DNA from: DASUKL01 sp036278755
GTDB lineage: Bacteria; Chloroflexota; Limnocylindria; Limnocylindrales; CSP1-4
NCBI GenBank assembly: GCA_036278755.1
Contig: DASUKL010000043.1
Location: forward strand, 1 to 64,000
DNA: 64,000 bases
Direction of reading: 5' to 3'
The notes under the pieces are model-generated. The model saw nothing but the letters and a program-made list of their open reading frames with translations. It had not been told where the DNA came from and searched no databases. Below, in pieces: positions 41,138 through 48,441 of the stretch (positions are counted from its first letter, which is position 1; each line of letters begins with the position of its first letter). The position numbers and the translations under genes were made by a program.

Positions 41138-41216
41138 CCCGTCAGGGTGGACAGGTACCCGAGCCAGGTCCGGCTGTCGTCGGTGTCCTGCGGGTCCGGA
41201 TGGACAGGAGGTGCCG

Positions 41217-41504
41217 ATGACAAGGGCATCGCAGACGGTGATCGTCCATCAGGTCGGGGCGCTGCCCCAGGAGATCGGCGTGTGTGGTCGCGACTGGTCA
41301 CAAGATGCGGTCGCGAAGCACTACACCTTGGACGAGATGGTCGCGCTCGACGGCTCCAATCCCGCCATCGTCGACCCAGGGCCCTTGGCGGCCTGTCCGG
41401 CGGGCGCCTGCACCGTAGCCGCTGGCGGTGCGTGCGACACGGTGATCTTCGTCCGTGCCGCCACGGACGCGTACATCGGCTACGCGCTGCGGGGCGGCCC
41501 CTGA
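41217..41504 (+). CDS. 95-aa protein with clustered Cys
   Basis: ATG 41217 has a near-perfect AGGAGGTG site 4-5 nt upstream, so translation is very likely. The protein reads MTRASQTVIVHQVGALPQEI and later has CPAGACTVAAGGAC, a Cys-rich stretch that could hold a metal or disulfide. Codon choice is less GC-biased than in neighbours, and I do not recognise a family. It sits between clpX and the valS leader in the same direction; its own stop is followed within 40 bp by the valS promoter. Confidence 0.7.
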   Translation: MTRASQTVIVHQVGALPQEIGVCGRDWSQDAVAKHYTLDEMVALDGSNPAIVDPGPLAACPAGACTVAAGGACDTVIFVRAATDAYIGYALRGGP

Positions 41505-41541
41505 GCCTGGGGTCGAAGGGGGGAGCGGCCGGGGGCCGTGC

Positions 41542-41547
41542 TACACT
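41542..41547 (+). promoter_or_regulatory. -10-like TACACT of the valS T-box
   Basis: TACACT lies 6-8 nt before the base of T-box stem I, placing the transcription start near 41554. Confidence 0.5.
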
Positions 41548-41553
41548 CCCCGC

Positions 41554-41818
41554 CTCACGGCGCTGACCGAGAGGAGTAGCGCTCCGGACCACCGTCCAGA
41601 GACCGCGGGTCGTCGGCTGGGAACCCGCGGCGGCAGGGGAGCGCGAAGGTCGCTCGCGAGCCGTGCGCCCGGCGCCCGATAGCGCGCCATCGAGGGCCTT
41701 CCACCGTCGCCCCGAGCGGGTGAGCGGACCGGGATGACCGGGCCGCGGGCGAGGGCCGAACCAGCAGGTGGTACCACGACCCCGTTCGTCCGCTGGGACG
41801 AGCGGGGCGTTTTCGTTC
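41554..41818 (+). promoter_or_regulatory. T-box riboswitch controlling valS
   Basis: Stem I base CACGGC (41556-41561) pairs with GCCGTG (41660-41665). The specifier loop has AGTA (41575-41578) opposite GAAGGTCG, placing GTC (Val) at 41649-41651, under a GCGCTCC/GGAGCGC helix. The T-box sequence AGGTGGTACCACG (41766-41778) contains TGGT, which can pair with the ACCA end of uncharged tRNA-Val. A 12-bp terminator follows. Uncharged tRNA-Val would stabilise the antiterminator and switch on valS. The consensus match and specifier agree with the gene. Confidence 0.93.
41780..41817 (+). terminator. T-box terminator
   Basis: CCCCGTTCGTCC (41780-41791) pairs with GGACGAGCGGGG (41796-41807; one wobble), followed by CGTTTTCGTT. 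It competes with the T-box antiterminator that uses ACCACG and upstream bases. Confidence 0.85.
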
Positions 41819-41850
41819 CCCGGGGGGGTCCGAACGGCCCCGACGGGGCC

Positions 41851-41903
41851 GACCGGGCCCGACCAGGTCCGACCGGGGTCGACCAGGTCCGACCGGGCCG
41901 ACC
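41851..41903. repeat. 10-bp tandem repeat before valS
   Basis: GACCGGGCCC and GACCAGGTCC variants alternate for five units at an exact 10-bp period between the terminator and the valS ribosome-binding site. Confidence 0.75.
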
Positions 41904-41921
41904 AGACAGGAGGTGAGCCCG

Positions 41922-44651
41922 ATGAGCGCCGAGCAGATGCCCAAGAGCTACGATCCGGCCGCCGTCGAGGCCGACCTCTACCGGCGCTGGGAGGCCGCCG
42001 ACTTCTTCGACCCCGAGGGGGCCGGCAGCCGGGCCGACCCGAGCCTGGCCCCCTACGTCATCATCGAGCCGCCGCCCAACGTCACCGGCGCCCTCCACCT
42101 GGGCCACGCCGTGGTCATCTCCATCGAGGATGCGTTCATCCGCCATGCCCGGATGCGCCGCCGGCCCACGCTCTGGCTGCCCGGCAAGGACCACGCCTCG
42201 ATCGCCGCCCAGGTGGTCCTCGATCGGATCATCGCCGCCGAGGGCGAGACGCGGGCCTCGTTGGGCCGGGAGCGTTACCTGGAGCGGATGTGGCGCTTCG
42301 TCGGCGAGACGGCGGCCACGATCACCGACCAGCAGCGCCGCCTGGGTGCCTCGGCCGACTGGGGCCGCGAGCGCTTCACGATGGACGCCGTCTCGGCCCG
42401 GGCCGTGCGGACGGCCTTCAAGCGGCTCTACGACGACGGCCAGGCCTACCGCGCGGAGGCCCTCATCACCTGGTGTCCCGGCTGCCGGACCAGCCTCTCC
42501 GACCTAGAGGTCGTGCCGCGCCCCGAACAGGGCACGCTCTGGACGATCCGCTACCACCTGCTCGACCTCGACGGCCAGCCTGATCCCGGAGCCTGGATCG
42601 CCGTGGCCACGACCCGCCCCGAGACGCTCCTCGGCGACACGGCCGTGGCCGTCCACCCCGACGATGCCCGCTACCAGGGGCTCGTGGGCCGGCGGGCCCG
42701 GGTGCCCTTCGTCGAGCGGGACGTGCCGATCGTCGCCGACGCGGCGGTCGATCCGGCCTTCGGCACCGGGGCGGTGAAGATCACCCCAGCCCACGACCAC
42801 GACGACTACGAGACCGGCCGGCGCCACGACCTGCCCATGATCACGGTCCTCGACGATGCGGCCCGGGTCGTCGGGACCGGTACGGCCTACGACGGGCTCG
42901 ACCGCTTCGAAGCCCGGCGGCGCATCGCGGCCGACCTCGAGGGCCGCGGCGACCTGGAGGCCACGGCCGACCACGAGATGCTCGTCGGCCACTGCCAGCG
43001 CAGCGACGACATCGTGGAGCCCCGCCTCAAGACGCAGTGGTTCATCGCCATGGAGCCCCTCGCGGCCAAGGCCCTGGCCGCCGTCCGCGAGGGCCGGACG
43101 CGGATCCTGCCGGCCCGCTTCGAGAAGGTCTTCTTCGACTGGCTGGAGCACATCCGCGACTGGAACGTCAGCCGCCAGCTGTGGTGGGGCCACCGCATCC
43201 CGGCCTGGTATTGCCCCGACGGCCACGTCACGGTCAGCGATGCCGAGGCCGGTCCGGAAGCCTGCGCCGTCTGCGGCCGTCCGCCGGCCCAGCTGATCCA
43301 GGACGAGGACATCTTCGATACCTGGTTCTCCAGCGGCCTGTGGCCCTTCTCGACCCTGGGCTGGCCGGAGCAGACCGCCGACCTGGCCCGCTACTACCCG
43401 GGCACGGTCATGGAGACGGGCTACGACATCCTCTTCTTCTGGGTGGCCCGGATGATGATGCTGGGCGAGTGGTTCACCGACCAGACGCCTTTCGCCACGG
43501 TCTACCTCCACGGCATGGTCCGCGACCCCTACGGCCAGAAGATGTCGAAGACGAAGGGCAACTCGGTCGACCCCCTGGCGGTCATCGACGAGCTGGGGGC
43601 CGACACGCTGCGGTTCGTCCTCCTCGACGGCACCGCCCCGGGAGCCGACCAGCGCCTCAGCCGGCCCAAGCTGGAGGGCGCCCGGAACTTCGGCAACAAG
43701 CTCTGGAACGCGACGCGCTTCGTGGTCGGGGCCCGGCCGCCGGAGGTGCCGGGACAGACGCCGCTGGCCCTGCCCGAGGCCTTCGCCCTGGGTCCGGCCG
43801 AACGCTGGATCCTGGCCCGTTGCGGGGCCACGATCGCGGCCGTCACGAGCGCTTATGAGACGTTCCGCCTGGGCGACGTGACGCGCCTGCTCCACGAGGC
43901 CATCTGGAGCGAGTACTGCGACTGGTACATCGAGCTGGCCAAGGCCCGCCTGGGGGAGGGCGTCCCGGCCGCCGAGCGGGCGGCCACGTGGCGGGTCCTG
44001 GCCTGGGTCCTGGACCGCTACCTGCGGTTGCTCCATCCGATCATGCCCTTCGTCACGGAGGCGGCCTGGCAGCGCCTGCCCCACCGGCCCGGCGATCCGG
44101 AGCTCCTGGCCGTGGCCGATCAGCCGACCCCGGACCTCGAGCTGGCCGTGGCCGACCCGGCCCAGGCCGCGGCCGTGGAGCGGCTGCTGGGCCTGGTGCG
44201 AGCGGTGCGCAACGTGCGCGCCGAGGCCGGTCTCGATCCGGGACGCCGGCTGGCCGCGGAGCTCGTCCTGCCCGACCCTGCGGTGCGGGCGGCCTACGAG
44301 GCCCTGGCGGAGCCTTTCGCCCGCCTCGCCCGCCTCGGGCCGGTCACGGTCCGCGACGCAGCTACGGCTGCATCGGGCGCTGGCGCGGACAGCGCGCCGC
44401 TGGTGGCCGTCTCCGGGGCCGAGGAGGTGCATCTTGGGGCGACCGTGGCCGATGCCGGTCGCGATCGGGCCCGGCTCGAACGCGACCTGGCCGCCGCCCA
44501 GACGCGGCTGGCCTCGCTGGAGGCGCGCCTCGCCGACCCGGCCTTCGCGGAGCGGGCCCCGGCCGCCGTGGTGGAGCGAGCCAGGCAGCATGCCGTCGAG
44601 CAGCGGGACGAGGTGGAGCGGGCCCGAGCCCGCCTGAGCGAGTCGGCCTGA
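41922..44651 (+). CDS. valS: Valine-tRNA ligase
   Basis: A 909-aa class I synthetase. HIGH motif is HLGH at residues 59-62 (PPPNVTGALHLGHAV); KMSKT begins at K540. Between them lies the CP1 editing domain (GTGAVKITPAHDHDDYETG). ETGYDILFFWVARMMMLG is typical of ValS rather than IleS. The C-terminal Arg/Glu-rich coiled coil (ERDLAAAQTRLASLEARL) is the tRNA-binding arm found in ValS. ATG 41922 has AGGAGGTG 7 nt upstream; the nearby GTG 41913 lies inside that site and is rejected. Controlled by the T-box above. Confidence 0.97.
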   Translation: MSAEQMPKSYDPAAVEADLYRRWEAADFFDPEGAGSRADPSLAPYVIIEPPPNVTGALHLGHAVVISIEDAFIRHARMRRRPTLWLPGKDHASIAAQVVLDRIIAAEGETRASLGRERYLERMWRFVGETAATITDQQRRLGASADWGRERFTMDAVSARAVRTAFKRLYDDGQAYRAEALITWCPGCRTSLSDLEVVPRPEQGTLWTIRYHLLDLDGQPDPGAWIAVATTRPETLLGDTAVAVHPDDARYQGLVGRRARVPFVERDVPIVADAAVDPAFGTGAVKITPAHDHDDYETGRRHDLPMITVLDDAARVVGTGTAYDGLDRFEARRRIAADLEGRGDLEATADHEMLVGHCQRSDDIVEPRLKTQWFIAMEPLAAKALAAVREGRTRILPARFEKVFFDWLEHIRDWNVSRQLWWGHRIPAWYCPDGHVTVSDAEAGPEACAVCGRPPAQLIQDEDIFDTWFSSGLWPFSTLGWPEQTADLARYYPGTVMETGYDILFFWVARMMMLGEWFTDQTPFATVYLHGMVRDPYGQKMSKTKGNSVDPLAVIDELGADTLRFVLLDGTAPGADQRLSRPKLEGARNFGNKLWNATRFVVGARPPEVPGQTPLALPEAFALGPAERWILARCGATIAAVTSAYETFRLGDVTRLLHEAIWSEYCDWYIELAKARLGEGVPAAERAATWRVLAWVLDRYLRLLHPIMPFVTEAAWQRLPHRPGDPELLAVADQPTPDLELAVADPAQAAAVERLLGLVRAVRNVRAEAGLDPGRRLAAELVLPDPAVRAAYEALAEPFARLARLGPVTVRDAATAASGAGADSAPLVAVSGAEEVHLGATVADAGRDRARLERDLAAAQTRLASLEARLADPAFAERAPAAVVERARQHAVEQRDEVERARARLSESA

Positions 44652-44705
44652 TCCGGGCTGGCCTGACCTGGACGGCGCACTTCTCACGCTGGCCGGCGGC
44701 GCTGG

Positions 44706-44711
44706 TACGAT
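44706..44711 (+). promoter_or_regulatory. -10-like TACGAT with leaderless uORF
   Basis: TACGAT ends 6 nt before the GTG at 44718, which opens a 17-codon frame, not the main gene. Confidence 0.4.
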
Positions 44712-44717
44712 GCCTCG

Positions 44718-44771
44718 GTGCCGCGGGGGCGGCGCCTTCGCCCCGGTCGGGCGTCAGGAGCATGGAGGTGA
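44718..44771 (+). CDS. 17-aa Arg-rich possible uORF
   Basis: The frame from GTG 44718 encodes MPRGRRLRPGRASGAWR and stops at TGA 44769-44771, 2 nt before the GTG 44774 of the next gene. The start has the exact 6-nt gap from a TACGAT box seen at other leaderless genes. Six of 17 residues are Arg. It may be translated and feed ribosomes into the next gene by reinitiation; no homology is known. Confidence 0.35.
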   Translation: MPRGRRLRPGRASGAWR

Positions 44772-44773
44772 GC

Positions 44774-45508
44774 GTGCCGCTCGAGTTCCTCAAGCGGCGG
44801 GACAAGCAGGCCGCACCGGCCGAGCCGCCCGCGCCCGAACCCGAGGAGATCGAGGCCCAGGAATACCAGCTCCGTCTGCATTACCTGGCCAAGACCAGCG
44901 AGGGCGCGCGGATGAAGGCCGGGCCGCAGGCCATGCGCGAGCTGCCTGACATGCTGGTCGGTCTGACCGAGCATGACATCGAGGTCATCGAGCCCCTGGC
45001 CATCGAGTTCCAGGAAGCCGCGCCCACGATCCAGCGCCCCTCCGAGGCCCTGCAGTGGCTGAACGCCCACCACGAGCACAGCCCCATCGCCCGTCATGCC
45101 CTGCTGGTGCTCGAGTCGGTGGGCGCCATCGACCTGGCCTACGACACGTTCGTCGTGTCCCTCCTCGACGGCGACGTCGACACGAGTGGCTTCCCCGAGT
45201 ACAACGCCATCGTCGGCGGCGTGGCCTCGCACTGGGACGAGGCGACCGGCGACATGATCGTGCGGGCCGTCGTGGGCTGGGGCGGCAAGGGCGTCCGGGG
45301 GGACACCGACCGGACGGCGACGAAGATCCTGGGCGGCCTGCTCAAGAACGTCCTGGCCAGCCAGTACGCCATGGGCCTGACGGCCGTCGAGAAGCCCGTC
45401 CCGGCGGCCGGCCGCGGCGGTCTCGTGTGCGCCCACTGCGGCTTCGCCTCGGCCCACGAGCGGGCGTTCTACTGCCCCAAGTGCGGCATGCGCCTCCTCC
45501 GCGGCTGA
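44774..45508 (+). CDS. 244-aa protein with C-terminal zinc ribbon
   Basis: An unrecognised protein beginning VPLEFLKRRDKQ. Residues 12-30 are Pro/Glu-rich, then a helical/alpha-beta body with the unusual PEYNAIVGGVASHWDEATG stretch, and a C-terminal zinc ribbon (LVCAHCGFASAHERAFYCPKCGMRLL). The GTG at 44774 has GGAGG 5 nt upstream. The ATG at 44762 is in the same frame but its AGGAG is only 1 nt away, so it is less likely. The gene is followed within 9 bp by an FmdB-like gene, and both have zinc ribbons. Confidence 0.75.
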   Translation: MPLEFLKRRDKQAAPAEPPAPEPEEIEAQEYQLRLHYLAKTSEGARMKAGPQAMRELPDMLVGLTEHDIEVIEPLAIEFQEAAPTIQRPSEALQWLNAHHEHSPIARHALLVLESVGAIDLAYDTFVVSLLDGDVDTSGFPEYNAIVGGVASHWDEATGDMIVRAVVGWGGKGVRGDTDRTATKILGGLLKNVLASQYAMGLTAVEKPVPAAGRGGLVCAHCGFASAHERAFYCPKCGMRLLRG

Positions 45509-45517
45509 GGTCGAATG

Positions 45518-45922
45518 ATGCCGATCTACGAGTACGAGTGCAGCAACGGCCACCGCATCGAGGTCCTCCAGCGCCTCGACGATCCGGGGCCGGACCGGTG
45601 CGCCACTTGCGGCGCGCCGCTCCACAAGCTCCTGGCCCCACCGGCCATCGTCTTCAAGGGCTCGGGCTGGGCCAAGAAGGACGCCCGGGCCGTGGCGCGG
45701 ACGAACGCGGCCAAGCTCGACGGCGAGGGCCGGACGGACGGCGGTAAGCCCACGCCCCCCGGCACGAGCGAGGGATCCGCGGATGGCAGGGAGAAGCCGG
45801 GGGGCCAGGAGAAGCCGGGCGGCCAGGAGAAGCAGGCCGCGGGCAGCGACGGCGGCAGCGACACGGGTGCCTCGGCCGCGACGACGGCCGCACCCGGCGA
45901 AGCCAAAGGCGCCGCTCGCTGA
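45518..45922 (+). CDS. FmdB-family zinc-ribbon protein
   Basis: A 134-aa protein whose first 50 residues match the FmdB/putative regulatory family: MPIYEYECSNGHRIEVLQRL, CATCGAPLHKLLAPP and FKGSGWAKKD. The four Cys/His ligands (YEC, H, CATC) form a small zinc ribbon. The rest is a Lys/Gly/Glu/Ala-rich low-complexity tail with EKPGGQ repeats. GAGG lies 7 nt before ATG 45518, preferred over the tandem ATG 45515. Function in the family is unclear despite the regulator label. Confidence 0.85.
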   Translation: MPIYEYECSNGHRIEVLQRLDDPGPDRCATCGAPLHKLLAPPAIVFKGSGWAKKDARAVARTNAAKLDGEGRTDGGKPTPPGTSEGSADGREKPGGQEKPGGQEKQAAGSDGGSDTGASAATTAAPGEAKGAAR

Positions 45923-45923
45923 G

Positions 45924-46166
45924 GTGCCTCGACCACCGTCCGACTGGGTGAGCCTGGCGGAGGCTGCGGCCATGCTCGACGTGGCCGGCGTCAAGGTCAC
46001 GCCGGGCACCGTGGGCCGCTGGGCGCGGGCTGGTCGCCTCGATCGCATCCGGCCGGGGCGCATCGTCTACGTCCGGCGCTCCCAGGTCCGAGCCCTGCTG
46101 CGGCCCCGCCCGCGGGTCCGGATGGAGGCCGTCCAGGTCGGCCTGTTCGAGGATCACCACGGCTGA
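45924..46166 (+). CDS. 80-aa HTH protein (BldC/excisionase-like)
   Basis: A small DNA-binding protein with one MerR/excisionase-type helix-turn-helix: WVSLAEAAAMLDVAGVKVTP, then GTVGRWARAGRLDRIRPGRI and YVRRSQVRALLR, the usual wing. The GTG at 45924 lies 1 nt after the FmdB stop. Length and layout match BldC-like regulators rather than full MerR proteins. The target is unknown. Confidence 0.75.
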   Translation: MPRPPSDWVSLAEAAAMLDVAGVKVTPGTVGRWARAGRLDRIRPGRIVYVRRSQVRALLRPRPRVRMEAVQVGLFEDHHG

Positions 46167-46200
46167 GGGCCCTGCGGCGCGGGGCCGGCACCGCCTCGAG

Positions 46201-47256
46201 GTGGCCATCCGCCCGCTACTGCGCCGGCCGGTCGTGCGCGAGGCGCGGGCCGTCCTGGCCGACGACGGGGAGGCTGACGGATCACTGCTCAGCGCCGGTC
46301 TGGCCTTCCGGGCCCTCTTCGCGATCCTGCCCGCGCTGCTCCTGCTGACCGGCCTGGTGGGCCTCCTCGTGGGCGACCCGGAACGGCGCCTGGAGCTTCT
46401 GGGCAGCGTCCTCGACATCGTGCCCGGGCCGCTGGTCGACCCGTTCCGTCAGGCTCTTGAAGCCCTTGCCCGCGGGGGCTCGGCCTTCTCGATCATCGGC
46501 CTGGCCACGCTGGCCTGGGGGGCCAGTGGCTTCTACGGGCAGCTCGACGCGGCCATGGCCCGGCTGATCCCCGGCCCTCGTCGGCGGGGGATGCTCACCG
46601 ACCGCCTCCGCGGCCTGGCGGCGGTGGGCGCGGTCGCCGCCGCCGTCGTGCTCGGCGCCGTGGCGGCCGCTGCGTGGTCCATCCTGGCTGCCCGGATCAG
46701 CCTCTCGGCCTTCCCCATCGCGGCGCTCGCGGGCGGTGTAGCCGCCGCCGCGCTGCTCCTGGGGTGCATGGACCTGGCTGTCTACCGGCTGGTCCCGGTG
46801 GCTGCTCCGGATCTGGCCGCGGCCCTGGCGCCGGCCCTGGTCAGTGGCCTGGCTCAGGCCGTGGCGACCGTGTCGTTCGCCATCCTGGCCCCGTGGCTCA
46901 TCGGATCACTGGCCACGTTCGGCGCTCTGGTGGGCCTTCTGGCGGCCATGATCTGGCTGGAGCTGATGGCCCGCTTGCTCGTCCTGGGGGCGAGCTGGGC
47001 CCGGCGCAGGCGCGATCGCGCGACAGGTGCCTCGGGGGCCGCCAGGGCCGGAGGATCAGGCCGCCTGACGCGAGCCGCAGCGGCGGCAGAAGCGGGCCGT
47101 GGCCGAGAGGGCCAGGCCGCAGGAGACGCAGGCTTGGACGGTCGCCCCGGCGCTGCGAGCGGTGAGTTGGGCGGCCGAGGCCTCCCAGGGTCCCAGGGCG
47201 GCCTCGGCCGTAGCGGCCGGGAGGGTGGTCAGTCGATCGGGCGGGGCCAGGGGTGA
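46201..47256 (+). CDS. YihY/BrkB-like membrane protein
   Basis: A 351-aa protein with about six helices and BrkB-family features: LLSAGLAFRALFAILPALLL near the N-terminus, IIGLATLAWGASGFYGQLDA, then further hydrophobic segments ending with LLAAMIWLELMARLLVLGAS. The family is often called ribonuclease BN/BrkB, but these are integral membrane proteins of uncertain role. GTG 46201 is the likely start. The last 66 codons are Gly/Arg-rich and antisense to the convergent zinc-ribbon gene, so the true C-terminus may be shorter or a frameshift may lie near 47050. Confidence 0.8.
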   Translation: MAIRPLLRRPVVREARAVLADDGEADGSLLSAGLAFRALFAILPALLLLTGLVGLLVGDPERRLELLGSVLDIVPGPLVDPFRQALEALARGGSAFSIIGLATLAWGASGFYGQLDAAMARLIPGPRRRGMLTDRLRGLAAVGAVAAAVVLGAVAAAAWSILAARISLSAFPIAALAGGVAAAALLLGCMDLAVYRLVPVAAPDLAAALAPALVSGLAQAVATVSFAILAPWLIGSLATFGALVGLLAAMIWLELMARLLVLGASWARRRRDRATGASGAARAGGSGRLTRAAAAAEAGRGREGQAAGDAGLDGRPGAASGELGGRGLPGSQGGLGRSGREGGQSIGRGQG

Positions 47257-48300
47257 CGGGCCGCTGGGCCAGGCCGGGCCGCCCTCCAGGGGAGCGCCCA
47301 GCGGGGGCCAGGGCGGAGCGGGGGGTGGGACGGCCGGCGGGCGCAGCGGCACCGGCGGGCGGTCATGGGCCACGGGCACGGCAGGCGGCCAGGCCGCCGG
47401 AGCGACGGGTGGCTCCGCAGGCGGCGCGAGAGGGCCGATCGGGCGGGGCTGGGGGAAGAGGCTGATCCCGTTCGTCGGCAGTGGCTGGGAGGCCAGCGGT
47501 GCGGGCACGGATGGTTCGGCGCTGGCGGCCAGCGGTTCGGGCACGGATGGTTCGGCGCTGGCGGCCAGTGGTTCGGAGGCCGGTGGTTCGACGGGGGCGA
47601 CGGGTGGGGCGATGGCGAACGGACCGTTGGTCGAGGGTTCGGTCGTAGCCGCCAGCGGCGCGATGGGCGGCAGATCCACGGACGGCAGGTCGACGGGCGG
47701 AGGCCCGGATGGCGCATCCGGCTCGACGACGGTCTCCGGGACGGCCGCCGCGGCCGCGAGCGTGGGCTCCTCGACCTCCGGCGGCTGGGCCAGGGCCTCG
47801 ATGGCCTCGCGCAGGCTCGGCTCAGGGGCCGTCCCGTTCGTCGGCTCGGCCGTCAGCGCGGCGAGCACGGACGGCTCCAGCTCGATGGGGGCCACCGTGC
47901 TCGGTGGCAGGGCGTCCGCCTCGGACCCGGCCCCCTCGGACCCGCCTCGCAGCTTGGTCAAGTCCAGGAGTCCCGGCCGCGGGGCACAGCTCAGGCAGCG
48001 CCCCTCGGCCTCGTTCCAGCACTCCAGACAGGTGTACTGGCGGCAGTCCATGCAGAAGTTGAAGGCCTGGTGGAAGGCCTCCAGCTGTTGCTCCGCGCGG
48101 GCCCGGTCGTCGTCGCGGCGGGCGTCGGCCAGCGCCGCGTCGAGGGGCAGCTCGTCGTCGAGGACGTAGTTGCGCAGGCCGCGGGCCAGGGCGCGGGCTT
48201 GCTTGAGGCGGCCGCTGCCACCGTGTTGTGGCTGCGGCGTCTCGAAGGTGTACCGCGTCCCGCAACGCTCGCAGAACGATTCGGTGAGGAGTTCAGGCAT
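47056..48300 (-). CDS. Cys-rich zinc-ribbon protein with Pro/Ala linker
   Basis: A 414-aa protein with zinc-binding ends. The N-terminus has CERCGTRYTFETP and then NFCMDCRQYTCLECWNEAEG and RCLSCAP, a B-box/treble-clef-like cluster. Residues 130-380 are a Pro/Ala/Glu-rich linker with a 12-residue repeat (EPLAASAEPSVP). The C-terminus is a zinc ribbon (CVSCGLALSATARFCRRCG). No catalytic domain is seen, so it is probably an adaptor. It has a TATACT box at 48357-48352. Its last 200 bp overlap the convergent BrkB-like gene. Confidence 0.75.
   Translation of the reverse strand: MPELLTESFCERCGTRYTFETPQPQHGGSGRLKQARALARGLRNYVLDDELPLDAALADARRDDDRARAEQQLEAFHQAFNFCMDCRQYTCLECWNEAEGRCLSCAPRPGLLDLTKLRGGSEGAGSEADALPPSTVAPIELEPSVLAALTAEPTNGTAPEPSLREAIEALAQPPEVEEPTLAAAAAVPETVVEPDAPSGPPPVDLPSVDLPPIAPLAATTEPSTNGPFAIAPPVAPVEPPASEPLAASAEPSVPEPLAASAEPSVPAPLASQPLPTNGISLFPQPRPIGPLAPPAEPPVAPAAWPPAVPVAHDRPPVPLRPPAVPPPAPPWPPLGAPLEGGPAWPSGPSPLAPPDRLTTLPAATAEAALGPWEASAAQLTARSAGATVQACVSCGLALSATARFCRRCGSRQAA
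47501..47572. repeat. 36-bp in-frame repeat in the zinc-ribbon gene
   Basis: Two near-identical 36-bp units at 47501-47536 and 47537-47572, with a partial copy upstream, encode the EPLAASAEPSVP repeat. Confidence 0.75.
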
Positions 48301-48351
48301 CGATGCTGGGCAGTGTCCCCGTGAGGCGCATTCCGGGGCGCCGGGTGGAGA

Positions 48352-48358
48352 GTATAGT
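48352..48358. promoter_or_regulatory. -10-like box readable on both strands
   Basis: AGTATAGT gives TATACT on the minus strand (52 nt before the zinc-ribbon ATG) and TATAGT on the plus strand (towards fhaA). Confidence 0.4.
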
Positions 48359-48425
48359 CGCGTGCCTGCGGCGCCCTTCGACCGAGGGTACCGACGGCCA
48401 GCGGTGATGGTCAGGGGGTGGCTGC

Positions 48426-48431
48426 TACACT
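48426..48431 (+). promoter_or_regulatory. -10-like TACACT before fhaA
   Basis: TACACT ends 10 nt before the ATG at 48442, supporting that start over the GTG at 48418, which lies upstream of the box. Confidence 0.45.
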
Positions 48432-48441
48432 CCCGGCGCCG

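Larger units (their letters stand above)
41505..41921 (+). other. 417-bp leader region of valS
   Basis: Holds the valS promoter, a T-box riboswitch with terminator and a 10-bp tandem repeat, each listed separately. No protein gene is supported. Confidence 0.8.

Noticed and set aside
41913..41921. GTG start for valS at 41913
   Set aside because: This GTG is part of the AGGAGGTG ribosome-binding site for ATG 41922.
42504..44687. 727-aa open frame antisense to valS
   Set aside because: valS has complete synthetase motifs. The opposite frame is a high-GC artefact.
48418..48441. Upstream GTG start for fhaA
   Set aside because: The TACACT -10 box lies inside this stretch, and the conserved FhaA N-terminus begins at ATG 48442.
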